Shown in pieces: positions 1-9,750 of a DNA stretch of 64,000 nt. Position 1 is the stretch's first letter, and the number at the start of each line of letters is the position of its first letter. Source of the stretch: Candidatus Kouleothrix ribensis. Its GTDB lineage: Bacteria; Chloroflexota; Chloroflexia; Chloroflexales; Roseiflexaceae. The notes below the pieces were generated by a model. The model was not told where the DNA came from and did not search any database. It was given only the letters and a program-made list of their open reading frames with translations. The stretch spans positions 3,906,001-3,970,000 of the forward strand of contig JADKGW010000001.1 in the NCBI GenBank assembly GCA_016722075.1. Reading direction: 5' to 3'. Position numbers and translations under genes: made by a program.

Positions 1-133
1 CGAGACTATTGATGTGTATCGCCAGGCAAACGATCGATTCCAACGTGTTCAGGCGTTGAAGCCCGACGATCAGATCACGTCGCCACTGCTGCCGGGCTTT
101 GTTTGCCCGCTGCAGCGATTCTTCGAGCTGTAA
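1..133 (+). CDS. Uma2-family (DUF820) endonuclease-like protein, C-terminal fragment
   Basis: Only the last 43 codons lie in the window, ending with TAA at 131-133. The visible tail contains ITSPLLPGF followed by PLQRFF, which is the typical ending of Uma2/DUF820 proteins (restriction-endonuclease-like fold, very abundant in Chloroflexota and cyanobacteria, physiological role unknown). It runs in the same direction as nuoG with a 28-base gap, but Uma2 genes are scattered singletons and I infer no functional link to complex I. The family call rests on this short tail only. Confidence 0.6.
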   Translation, partial: ETIDVYRQANDRFQRVQALKPDDQITSPLLPGFVCPLQRFFEL

Positions 134-161
134 AGCTGGTGTAGGCTAGAGAGTAGCTGGT

Positions 162-2927
162 ATGCCTGATATTACCCTTACTGTCGACGGCCAGGTCGTA
201 ACGGTGCCGGCCGGCACCAACATCGTCGACGCGGCGCGCGCCGCCACGGTGGCCGTGCCGGTGTTCTGCTACCACCCCAAGATGAAGCCGGTGGGCATGT
301 GCCGCATGTGCCTGGTCGAGGTCTATACGCCTAAGATCGACCCGGCCACGCGCCAGCCGGTGATCGGCGCCGACGGCAAGCCCGAGCTGGCGCTGATGAT
401 GAACAAGCTCCAGGCCGGCTGCGTCACGCCCGTCAGCGAGGGCATGGTCGTGAAAACCGTCGGCGAGCGGGTCGAGTTCGCCCAGCGCGGCGTGCTCGAG
501 TTTCTGCTCACCTCGCACCCGCTCGATTGCCCGGTGTGCGATAAAGGCGGCGAGTGCCCGCTGCAGAACCTGACCATGCAATGGGGGCCGGGCAATTCGC
601 GCTACGATTACAGCGACAAGCACCATAACGTCAAGCCGATCGCACTGGGCGACCTGATCTACCTCGACCGCGAGCGCTGCATCCTGTGTGCGCGCTGCGT
701 GCGCTTCCAGGACGAAATTGCCGGCGACCCGGTGCTCGGGTTCGACAACCGCGGCCGCGCCTGGGAGATCATCTCGAAGAGCGACCCGCCGTTCGACTCG
801 AAGTTCTCGGGCAATACCACCGACATCTGCCCGGTCGGCGCGCTCACCAGCGCCGATTTCCGCTTCAAAGCGCGCGTGTGGGAGCTGCGCTCGGTGCCGA
901 GCGTGTGCAACCACTGCTCGGTCGGCTGCGATATCTCGCTCGATATGCGCTACAACGACCTGATGCGCGTGATGCCGCGCGAGAACGACTTCGTCAACGA
1001 GATCTGGACCTGCGATAAAGGCCGCTATGGCATGCGCTACATCGGCAGCGCCGAGCGCCTGAAGGCGCCTATGATCCGCCGCGCCGGCGGCTGGGCCGAA
1101 GCGACCTGGGAAGAAGCCTACCAGTATATTGCCGACCACCTGACGCTCATCCGCGCGAACTACGGCGCCGCCGCGCTGGGTGGCCTGGCCGGCGCACAGC
1201 TGCCCAACGAAGACCTGTACCTGTTCCAGAAGCTCTTCCGCGAGACGCTCGGCACGTATAATCTCGACCACCGCGCCGGCACGCCCGACGAGCCGGCCAC
1301 GCTCGACGACCTGCCGAACATCATTGGCGTGGGCGCAGGCACCAACCTGACCACACTCGGCAAAGGCACCGCCGTGCTGGTGATCGGCGCCGACCCTGAA
1401 GAAGAGGCGCCGCTCTACGTGCTGCGCATACGCGGCATCGCCGATCGCGGCGGCGAGCTGAGTGTGGTGAATAGCTACCCGACCAAGCTGGCGCGTGGTG
1501 CGCAGCACAGCGCCAGTGTGCGCGCAGGCGCCGAGGCCGTGTTCGTGCAGGCGCTGCTGAGCGTGATCTTCGAGGAGAACCTGCTCAGCGATGCGCTTAC
1601 GGCGCGCCTGCGCGGCCTCGACGAGCTACGAGGCCGCGTCACCAAGGCGGCACTGGCCGATCTGGCCGCTGCAGCAGGCGTGGCCGAAGCACACATCCGC
1701 GCAATCGCGCGCTCATTCGCAAAAGCCGAAAACGGCATCATCGTGTATGGCCGCGCGGCCCAGGCCGCCGGGCCGGCCCTGAGCCAGGCGCTGGCAAACC
1801 TGGCGCTGATCACCGGCAAAGCCGGGCGCGCCAACAGCGGCGTGATCGCGCTGACTGCGGCCGGCAACACGCGCGGCGCGCTGGCGCTGGGCGTGCGGCC
1901 CGAGCGTGGCCCCGGCGGCATAGCCACCACCACCGGCCTGAGCGCGCGCGAGATGTGGGCCGCCGCCATGGCCGATACGCTCAAGGGCATGTACATCGCC
2001 GGCATGAACCCGGCCAGATCGAGCGCTGCCGCCGCCGAGGCGCTCGGCCGGCTTGAGTTCCTGGTCGTGCAGGATCTGTTCATGACCGAGACCGCTCAGC
2101 TGGCCCATGTTGTTCTGCCGGCCGCCACAATCGCCGAGCGCGAGGGCACCTTCACGAACGCCGAGCGGCGCGTGCAGCGCTTCCGCCAGGCCCGTCGCGC
2201 CGAGGGCGACGCCCCGGCCGACTGGCAGGCCTTCCAGGAGGTTGCGCGCGCGGTGCTGGCGCAGGCCCCGGCGGCAGCATCGGTGGCTGTTGCCAAGAAG
2301 AGCGCCAGAGTACGCGCGGCCGAGGCCAGCGGCACGGTGGCGGTAGCCGCCTCAACCACTAGCTGGGACTATGTGGTGGCCAGCGATATTGCCGACGAGA
2401 TCAGCGCGACGGTGAGCGGCTACAAGGGCACGAGCTACACCAGCCTGGCCATGACCAATGCCTCGTGGGGCCGCCGGCCGAATGAAGCATTCTACTACGA
2501 CGGCACCTCGTACGAGAACAGCGAGGGCCTGGGCCTGCAGCTGCCGGCACTGGCCGACGACGGCAAGAGCGCGTTTCAGCTGGCCTACCGCGAGCCGGCT
2601 GCCGCCGACGCCGACGCGAACTTCCCGCTGGTGCTGCTGACGGTGGTACGCGCCTACGATAGCGGCGCCTGGATGCGTGGCTCGAAGCTCCAGGCGCGCG
2701 CCGTGCCGGCCCACGTGATCCTGAGCGTCGCCGATGCACAGGCGATCGGCGTAGGCATCGGCGAGACGGTGCGAGTCAGCTCGGCCAGCGGCAGCATCGA
2801 GCTACGCGCGATGATCGATGCCGGCCTGAGCGCAGGCCTGGTGCTGCTGCCGCTGATCAAGGGCCTCGACCTGGCGCAGGTGCTGAGTGGGCCGCAGACG
2901 CGCGTGGCGCTGAGCAAGCTGGGGTGA
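162..2927 (+). CDS. nuoG: NADH-quinone oxidoreductase subunit G (NuoG)
   Basis: This is the 921-residue iron-sulfur and molybdopterin-fold subunit of the complex I peripheral arm, which passes electrons from NADH toward quinone. The N-terminal ferredoxin domain has C36, C47, C50 and C87 for a 2Fe-2S centre. H119-x3-C123-x2-C126-x5-C132 fits the N3-type 4Fe-4S site. C173, C176, C179 and C223 fit the next 4Fe-4S site. A further set C249, C252, C256 plus a Cys in TCDKGR (about 284) matches the ligands of cluster N7, which only some bacterial NuoG proteins keep. The rest is the molybdopterin-oxidoreductase fold. It is first in a co-directional nuoG-N block; nuoA-F are not upstream. The ATG at 162 has only a weak ribosome site (GAGAGTAG). 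Confidence 0.96.
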   Translation: MPDITLTVDGQVVTVPAGTNIVDAARAATVAVPVFCYHPKMKPVGMCRMCLVEVYTPKIDPATRQPVIGADGKPELALMMNKLQAGCVTPVSEGMVVKTVGERVEFAQRGVLEFLLTSHPLDCPVCDKGGECPLQNLTMQWGPGNSRYDYSDKHHNVKPIALGDLIYLDRERCILCARCVRFQDEIAGDPVLGFDNRGRAWEIISKSDPPFDSKFSGNTTDICPVGALTSADFRFKARVWELRSVPSVCNHCSVGCDISLDMRYNDLMRVMPRENDFVNEIWTCDKGRYGMRYIGSAERLKAPMIRRAGGWAEATWEEAYQYIADHLTLIRANYGAAALGGLAGAQLPNEDLYLFQKLFRETLGTYNLDHRAGTPDEPATLDDLPNIIGVGAGTNLTTLGKGTAVLVIGADPEEEAPLYVLRIRGIADRGGELSVVNSYPTKLARGAQHSASVRAGAEAVFVQALLSVIFEENLLSDALTARLRGLDELRGRVTKAALADLAAAAGVAEAHIRAIARSFAKAENGIIVYGRAAQAAGPALSQALANLALITGKAGRANSGVIALTAAGNTRGALALGVRPERGPGGIATTTGLSAREMWAAAMADTLKGMYIAGMNPARSSAAAAEALGRLEFLVVQDLFMTETAQLAHVVLPAATIAEREGTFTNAERRVQRFRQARRAEGDAPADWQAFQEVARAVLAQAPAAASVAVAKKSARVRAAEASGTVAVAASTTSWDYVVASDIADEISATVSGYKGTSYTSLAMTNASWGRRPNEAFYYDGTSYENSEGLGLQLPALADDGKSAFQLAYREPAAADADANFPLVLLTVVRAYDSGAWMRGSKLQARAVPAHVILSVADAQAIGVGIGETVRVSSASGSIELRAMIDAGLSAGLVLLPLIKGLDLAQVLSGPQTRVALSKLG

Positions 2928-2937
2928 GCCTGCCATC

Positions 2938-2990
2938 GTGGGCGACACGGCCCACCTGCCGAGCAGCCATACCGATGGGCGACACAGCCC
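2938..2990 (+). repeat. Short direct repeat with internal palindrome between nuoG and nuoH
   Basis: Two copies of GGGCGACACrGCCC lie at 2940-2953 and 2977-2990, 37 bases apart. Each can fold on itself (GGGC pairing with GCCC); the first copy extends to GTGGGC/GCCCAC. They fill most of the nuoG-nuoH gap. Role unknown; they resemble the other short hairpins found between nuo genes in this window. Confidence 0.55.
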
Positions 2991-3019
2991 TGGATAGCCG
3001 ATATACGTAGGATACATCT

Positions 3020-4270
3020 ATGTCCTTCCTCGACATCATCATCCTGATCGTCAAGGCGCTGGTGCTGGCACTGGCGGCGACAACGCTGTTCGCCTATTTC
3101 ACGCTGTTCGAGCGCTTGCTGCTGGCGCGCTTTCAACACCGCGTCGGGCCGAACCGTGCAGGTGCCATCCCGCTGCCGGGCGGGCGCACCATCCTGGGCG
3201 GCTGGCTCCAGCCGGTGGCCGACGCAGTCAAACTCTTCTTTAAAGAAGATGTCACGCCGGCGCTGGCCGACAAATGGATCTACCTGATCTCGCCGGCCTT
3301 CGCCACCATCCCGGCGCTGATCATCTGGGCCACCATCCCGCTAGGCTGCTGGCCGGCCGGCGGCGACGGCGTGCTGCCGCTGGGCGGCTGCGCACCGCTG
3401 GGCGGCAATAACTTCTTGCAGCTGGCCGAGATCAGCGTCGGCATCCTGTACCTACTGGCGGTTACCTCGGTCGGCGTGTATGGCATCGCCATCGCCGGCT
3501 GGTCGTCGAACAATAAATACTCGATGCTCGGCGGCATACGCGCCTCGGCCCAGGTGATCTCGTACGAGCTGGGGCTGGGCCTGGCGGTGCTGGCGGTGGT
3601 GATGCAGGCCGAGAGCTTCAGCACGGCCGAGATCGTAAACCGGCAGTGGGGCTGGTGGTTCATCGTGCCACAGTTCCTGGCGTTTGTGATCTTTTTGCTG
3701 GCGTCGACCGCCGAGGTGGTACGCGCGCCGTTCGACCTGGTCGAGGCCGAGCAGGAGCTAGTGGGCGGCTACAACACCGAGTTCGGCAGCATGAAATTCG
3801 CGCTCTTCTTCATGTCCGAATACATCAAGCTAGTGGCCATGAACGCAATCGCGGTCACGCTGTTCCTGGGCGGCTGGCACTTCCCCGGCCTGTACACCCT
3901 GTCGCAGTTTGTGGCGGCCAGCGCCGGCCAGTTCGCCGGCAACGCCGTGTTCGGCCTGCTGTCGCTCGGCGCGTTCCTGCTGAAAGTCACGCTGCTCTCG
4001 TTCCTGTCGGTGTGGATTCGCGCCACCGTGCCGCGTGTGCGCTACGACCAGCTGATGTACCTGGGCTGGAAGATCCTGCTGCCTATGGCCTTGTTCAACG
4101 TAGCCATGACCGCCGTGCTGAATGTGCTGATCCCCGACAACCGCTACCTCAGCGGGGCGATCGGCTTCGTGGTAGGCCTGCTGGTGGTGGTCGGGGTAGC
4201 CACGATCAGCGGCCCGCGCAAACCTGCGGCCGGCGCGGTGACGATGGTGAAGAAACAAGCCAGCCGGTGA
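3020..4270 (+). CDS. nuoH: NADH-quinone oxidoreductase subunit H (NuoH)
   Basis: This is a 416-residue membrane subunit at the junction of the two complex I arms, forming part of the quinone-binding cavity. The signature VRAPFDLVEAEQELVGGYNT and the N-terminal FERLLLARFQHRVGPNRAG are both intact. About eight to nine hydrophobic segments are visible. Residues about 110-130 carry a Gly/Pro-rich loop with two Cys (PLGCWPAGG, LGGCAPLGG) between membrane segments, somewhat longer than in enterobacterial NuoH. The C-terminus ends in a basic tail. It follows nuoG by 92 bases and precedes nuoI by 63. Confidence 0.96.
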   Translation: MSFLDIIILIVKALVLALAATTLFAYFTLFERLLLARFQHRVGPNRAGAIPLPGGRTILGGWLQPVADAVKLFFKEDVTPALADKWIYLISPAFATIPALIIWATIPLGCWPAGGDGVLPLGGCAPLGGNNFLQLAEISVGILYLLAVTSVGVYGIAIAGWSSNNKYSMLGGIRASAQVISYELGLGLAVLAVVMQAESFSTAEIVNRQWGWWFIVPQFLAFVIFLLASTAEVVRAPFDLVEAEQELVGGYNTEFGSMKFALFFMSEYIKLVAMNAIAVTLFLGGWHFPGLYTLSQFVAASAGQFAGNAVFGLLSLGAFLLKVTLLSFLSVWIRATVPRVRYDQLMYLGWKILLPMALFNVAMTAVLNVLIPDNRYLSGAIGFVVGLLVVVGVATISGPRKPAAGAVTMVKKQASR

Positions 4271-4333
4271 GAATCTGGTTCGGAATGCGTAGGTTGATTA
4301 CGCGCTACGCACCCCGCACTACTGGAGAAATAC

Positions 4334-4831
4334 ATGCTTGGCGAAATTGTCAAAGGCCTGGGCACAACCCTGAAATATCTCTTTAAGAAGCCGGTGACCG
4401 TGCAGTACCCCGAAGTCAAGCGCCCGGTGCGCGAGCGCTTCCGCGGGCGGCACGAGCTCAAGCGCTTCGAGAACGGCATGGAGCGCTGTATCGGCTGTGC
4501 GCTGTGCGCGGCGGCCTGCCCGGCCGATGCCATCCTGGTGGTGCCGGCCGAGAACGACCCCCAGCAGCCCAACTCGCCCGGCGAGCGCTACGCGGCCACC
4601 TACGAGATCAACATGCTGCGCTGCATCTTCTGCGGCTACTGCGAGGACGCCTGCCCAACCAATGCGATCGTGCTCGAGCACCAGTACGAGCTGTCGTTCT
4701 ACGATCGGAAGTCGGCGATCTACACCAAAGCCATGCTGCTGGTGCCGCCCGATCAGGGCCACGGCGAGATCCCACCGGTGCTCGAGCAGCTCAATCGCCG
4801 GCCCAGCCCACCTGCGCAGATCGATTTGTAG
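4334..4831 (+). CDS. nuoI: NADH-quinone oxidoreductase subunit I (NuoI)
   Basis: This 165-residue 8Fe ferredoxin-like subunit of complex I carries clusters N6a and N6b and links NuoG to the quinone-proximal subunits. Two CxxCxxCxxxCP motifs are complete: C52, C55, C58, C62 and C97, C100, C103, C107. The ATG at 4334 follows ACTGGAGAAATAC, a usable ribosome site. Position between nuoH and nuoJ is the standard order. The C-terminal 25 residues are Pro-rich and probably a flexible tail. Confidence 0.96.
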   Translation: MLGEIVKGLGTTLKYLFKKPVTVQYPEVKRPVRERFRGRHELKRFENGMERCIGCALCAAACPADAILVVPAENDPQQPNSPGERYAATYEINMLRCIFCGYCEDACPTNAIVLEHQYELSFYDRKSAIYTKAMLLVPPDQGHGEIPPVLEQLNRRPSPPAQIDL

Positions 4832-4942
4832 GGTAGAGGCAGGCGGCAGCATGCCCGCCCGTGTACGAAGCAACCCGGCACGTATCAAACGCCTGCGCTC
4901 ACGCCCATTCTCACTCCTGACGTCTATATTCTGAGAGTAGCT

Positions 4943-5464
4943 ATGGAACTGATCGTCTTCACCATCACCGCTATTGTCGCGCTGGTTGGCGCGGTGGCCA
5001 TGCTGCTGAGCAAGAACGCGGTGCATAGCGCGCTGTTCATGCTGCTGAACTTCAGCTCGGTGGCGGTGCTATACCTGCTGCTGCGCGCGCCGTTCTTGTT
5101 CGCGGTGCAGCTGATCGTGTACGCCGGCGCGATTATCGTGCTGTTCCTGTTCGTGGTAATGCTGCTGGGCGCCGAGCGCGCCGAAGACGATCGCGACCGG
5201 ATCGCCTGGCAGCGGCCGCTGGCGCTGCTGATGGGCGCGCTGCTGCTGGCCGAGGCGCTGTATGTGTTCTTCGCCCGCGCCAACACCACGCTGGCCGGCC
5301 CACTGAATAGCTCCGAAGACTTTGCCACGCCCGCGAAGATTGGCGAGGTGCTGTTCAGCACGTACCTGCTGCCGTTCGAGATCACCTCGGTGATCTTGCT
5401 GGCGGCGCTGGTGGGTGTGGTGGTGCTGCACCAGCATCAGTCGGCAGCCAGCAGTCGGCAGTAG
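4943..5464 (+). CDS. nuoJ: NADH-quinone oxidoreductase subunit J (NuoJ)
   Basis: This 173-residue integral membrane subunit has five hydrophobic segments. The conserved third segment carries the QLIVYAGAIIVLFLFVVML stretch typical of NuoJ, where the pi-bulge helix sits next to NuoK. The ATG at 4943 follows GAGAGTAGCT. The last ten or so codons (HQHQSAASSRQ) are encoded by a degenerate 7-base repeat array at 5438-5465, so this C-terminus looks recently altered by repeat insertion or expansion. The body of the protein is normal. Confidence 0.95.
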   Translation: MELIVFTITAIVALVGAVAMLLSKNAVHSALFMLLNFSSVAVLYLLLRAPFLFAVQLIVYAGAIIVLFLFVVMLLGAERAEDDRDRIAWQRPLALLMGALLLAEALYVFFARANTTLAGPLNSSEDFATPAKIGEVLFSTYLLPFEITSVILLAALVGVVVLHQHQSAASSRQ

Positions 5465-5465
5465 G
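5438..5465 (+). repeat. Heptanucleotide repeat array overlapping the 3' end of nuoJ
   Basis: Four consecutive 7-base units are readable: CAGTCGG, CAGCCAG, CAGTCGG, CAGTAGG. A partial complementary stretch (GGCTGCCAACTGC) follows near 5493-5506, so the pair could form a hairpin. The array supplies the last codons and stop of nuoJ. It is one of several period-7 arrays in this window (see also 5827, 7883, 40381, 46105, 53202 and 58160). Confidence 0.75.
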
Positions 5466-5521
5466 CCAGGGTACAAGGCGCAGGGCAACAGAAGGCTGCC
5501 AACTGCTATCTGGAGTGTGTG

Positions 5522-5824
5522 ATGGTTCCAACCAGCTACTATGTGCTGCTTAGCGCAGTGCTGTTCGCCACCGGCGTTGTTGGCGTGCTGACGCGCCGCA
5601 ATGCGCTGATCGTGTTCATGTCGGTCGAGATGATGCTCAACTCGGCCAACCTGGCGCTGGTGGCCTTCGCGCAGCGCTGGCAGTCGGCCAATGGCCAGAT
5701 CCTGGTATTCTTCGTGATCACCGTCGCGGCCGCCGAGGTGGCGGTGGGCCTGGCGCTGCTGGTGACGATCTTCCGCAGCAAGAAGACTACCGATATCGAC
5801 GAGATCAATACGCTCAAGGGCTAG
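5522..5824 (+). CDS. nuoK: NADH-quinone oxidoreductase subunit K (NuoK)
   Basis: This 100-residue subunit has three transmembrane helices. It keeps the buried Glu residues expected of NuoK: one in FMSVEMMLNSANL (helix 2) and one in VAAAEVAVGLALL (helix 3), both needed for proton translocation in characterised complexes. I prefer the ATG at 5522 over the GTG at 5519 because it gives the canonical 100 residues and sits behind CTGGAG. It lies between nuoJ and nuoL. Confidence 0.96.
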   Translation: MVPTSYYVLLSAVLFATGVVGVLTRRNALIVFMSVEMMLNSANLALVAFAQRWQSANGQILVFFVITVAAAEVAVGLALLVTIFRSKKTTDIDEINTLKG

Positions 5825-5826
5825 AG

Positions 5827-5874
5827 GTAGTGCGTGGTGCGTAGCGATTACGTACCACGCACTACGCGCTATCT
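5827..5874 (+). repeat. Inverted heptanucleotide repeat hairpin between nuoK and nuoL
   Basis: Left units are GTAGTGC, GTGGTGC, GTAGCGA (5827-5847). Right units are ACCACGC, ACTACGC, GCTATCT (5854-5874). The arms 5829-5842 and 5850-5863 pair at 13 of 14 positions around a 7-base loop. It lies within the operon, so it may be an mRNA processing or stability element rather than a terminator; there is no U-tract. Confidence 0.75.
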
Positions 5875-5892
5875 ACAACCAAGGAACATCGA

Positions 5893-7881
<1,989 letters not shown>

Positions 7882-7882
7882 T

Positions 7883-7955
7883 TATGAATTATGAGTTTTG
7901 AGTTTTGAGTTGCTGCGAATAACTCATAACTCCTAACTTAGAACTCAGAACTGGG
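7883..7955 (+). repeat. Inverted heptanucleotide repeat arrays between nuoL and nuoM
   Basis: Left arm: TATGAAT, TATGAGT, TTTGAGT, TTTGAGT (7883-7910). Right arm: AACTCAT, AACTCCT, AACTTAG, AACTCAG, AACTGGG (7921-7955). The arms are roughly reverse complements and could form a long imperfect stem around a 10-base loop. The period of 7 is exact in both arms although the units differ, which points to unit-wise expansion followed by drift. The last unit (ctGGGG) also supplies the nuoM ribosome site. Confidence 0.8.
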
Positions 7956-7962
7956 GAATGAT

Positions 7963-9492
7963 GTGAACCAGCTTGGATTCCCTCTGCTCTCGCTGGTGCT
8001 GTGGCTGCCGACGCTCGGCGCGCTGGCGCTGCTGCTGGTGCCGCGCGAGCACATCGGTGCGCAGCGCATGCTGGCGCTGGTGTTTGCGCTGGCGGCGCTG
8101 GCAGCCTCGCTCCCACTGTACTTCGCATTCGACGCCGGCACCGGCTTCCAATTCGCCGATAGCCTGGCGTGGGTGCCTAGCTGGGGCATTGGCTATGGCG
8201 TGTCGATCGATGGCGTGAGCCTGTGGCTGGTGCTGCTGACCACCTTCCTGACGCCGATCACGCTGATCTCGACATGGGACTCAGTGCATAAAGACTTTCG
8301 CACCTTCCAGGTGCTGATGCTGCTGCTCGAGACCGGCATGATCGGCGTGTTTGTGGCCCAGGATCTGTTCCTGTTCTATATCTTCTGGGAGTTCACGCTC
8401 ATCCCGATGGCGCTGCTGATCGGCATCTGGGGCAGCGCCAACCGCGTGCGCGCGGCGGTGAAGTTCTTCCTGTATACCTTCGCCGGCTCGGTGTTCATGC
8501 TGCTGGGTATTATCGCGCTGTACCTGCTGAACAAGCAGGCCACCGGCAAGGCCACCTTCGATATCGCTACACTGCAGAGCAACCTGGCCAGCGGCGCGCT
8601 GCGGCTCGACACGAACGTCGGCCGGCTGCTGTTCGCGTCGTTCTTCCTGGCCTTCGCGATCAAAGTGCCGCTGTGGCCGTTCCACACCTGGCTGCCGCTG
8701 GCCCATACCGAGGCGCCTACGGCCGGCTCGGTCATCCTGGCCGGCGTGCTGCTGAAGCTGGGTGGCTACGGCCTGATCCGCTTCAACTTGCAGCTGTTCC
8801 CCGAGGCCGCGCGCTGGGCTGCGCCGGCGATCGGCGTGCTGGCGGTGATCGGCATCCTGTATGGCGCCATGGTCTCGTTCGCGCAGACCGACATGAAGAA
8901 GCTGGTGGCCTATTCGTCGGTGAGCCACCTGGGCTTTGTGGTGCTGGGCATCTTCGCGCTGAACCAGGCCGGCATCTCGGGCGCGATCGTTCAGATGATC
9001 AACCACGGCCTATCGACCGGCGCGCTGTTCCTGATCGTTGGCTATATCTACGAGCGCCGCCACACCCGCGAGATGGCCGCGTTCGGCGGGCTGTGGAAGG
9101 TAATGCCAATCTACGGCGGGCTAACCCTGGCCATGGTGATGTCGTCGGTGGGCCTGCCGGGCCTGAACGGCTTCGTCGGCGAGTACGCGATCATGCAGGG
9201 CGCCTACCTGTCGAGCGCGCTGGGCGGCGGCTTCGTGGCCTTCGCAGTGATCGGCGTGATCTTCGCGGCCACCTACCTGCTGCGCATGTTCCAGCTAACG
9301 TTTATGGGCGACGTGACCAAGCCCGAGAATGCCGAGCTGCGCGACATCACGCCGCGCGAGATCGCGGTGCTGGGGCTGCTGCTGGTGCCGATCGTGGCGA
9401 TTGGCCTGTACCCAAACCTGCTGTTCGCGCCCATGCAGCCGGCGGTCGATGGGATTGCGCAGGCGATTAGTGCTGCGCTGGCGGCACGCTAA
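7963..9492 (+). CDS. nuoM: NADH-quinone oxidoreductase subunit M (NuoM)
   Basis: This is a 509-residue antiporter-like proton-pumping subunit. The helix-5 Glu motif is present in FYIFWEFTLIPMALLIGIWG. The discontinuous helix region WPFHTWLPLAHTEAPTAGSV and the segment VSHLGFVVLGIF are typical of NuoM. The start is a GTG at 7963: the in-frame upstream region has no better start, GGGG lies 7 bases before it, and the ATGATG just upstream is out of frame. 14 hydrophobic helices fit the family. Confidence 0.96.
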   Translation: MNQLGFPLLSLVLWLPTLGALALLLVPREHIGAQRMLALVFALAALAASLPLYFAFDAGTGFQFADSLAWVPSWGIGYGVSIDGVSLWLVLLTTFLTPITLISTWDSVHKDFRTFQVLMLLLETGMIGVFVAQDLFLFYIFWEFTLIPMALLIGIWGSANRVRAAVKFFLYTFAGSVFMLLGIIALYLLNKQATGKATFDIATLQSNLASGALRLDTNVGRLLFASFFLAFAIKVPLWPFHTWLPLAHTEAPTAGSVILAGVLLKLGGYGLIRFNLQLFPEAARWAAPAIGVLAVIGILYGAMVSFAQTDMKKLVAYSSVSHLGFVVLGIFALNQAGISGAIVQMINHGLSTGALFLIVGYIYERRHTREMAAFGGLWKVMPIYGGLTLAMVMSSVGLPGLNGFVGEYAIMQGAYLSSALGGGFVAFAVIGVIFAATYLLRMFQLTFMGDVTKPENAELRDITPREIAVLGLLLVPIVAIGLYPNLLFAPMQPAVDGIAQAISAALAAR

Positions 9493-9577
9493 CTGCTACA
9501 ATTCGCTTAGCGAGAAACGCGCTGCGAGGCACCGCTCCTCCGGCCCCTGCCCCTGGTAGGGTAGGGCAATTCTTCTA

Positions 9578-9616
9578 GCGTTGTGTGGCGGTCGCAGAGC
9601 GACCGCCACACAACGC
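9578..9616 (+). repeat. Perfect 17-bp hairpin in the nuoM-nuoN gap (GTTGTG family)
   Basis: 9578-9594 (GCGTTGTGTGGCGGTCG) is perfectly complementary to 9600-9616 around a CAGAG loop. There is no T-tract, so this is not a classical terminator. It resembles the hairpin at 48367-48411, whose stem also begins GTTGTGyGG. The rest of the 9493-9750 gap holds a G-rich/C-rich low-complexity stretch (9625-9666) and the nuoN ribosome site GAAGG. Confidence 0.8.
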
Positions 9617-9750
9617 CACGAAATCCCCCCGCTCCCCAATGGGCAGCGGGGGGTAAGGGGGGTGAGGGGCCAATGATATCGCCGATGAGCTACAGTACGC
9701 CCAAGATCCATCAACCATATCTGTAAATCGCAACATTGCGAAGGTAAATT

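Noticed and set aside
75..1508. Long minus-strand open frame opposite nuoG
   Set aside because: It mirrors a clear NuoG frame; His/Ala/Arg-rich composition is typical of antisense shadows in GC-rich DNA.
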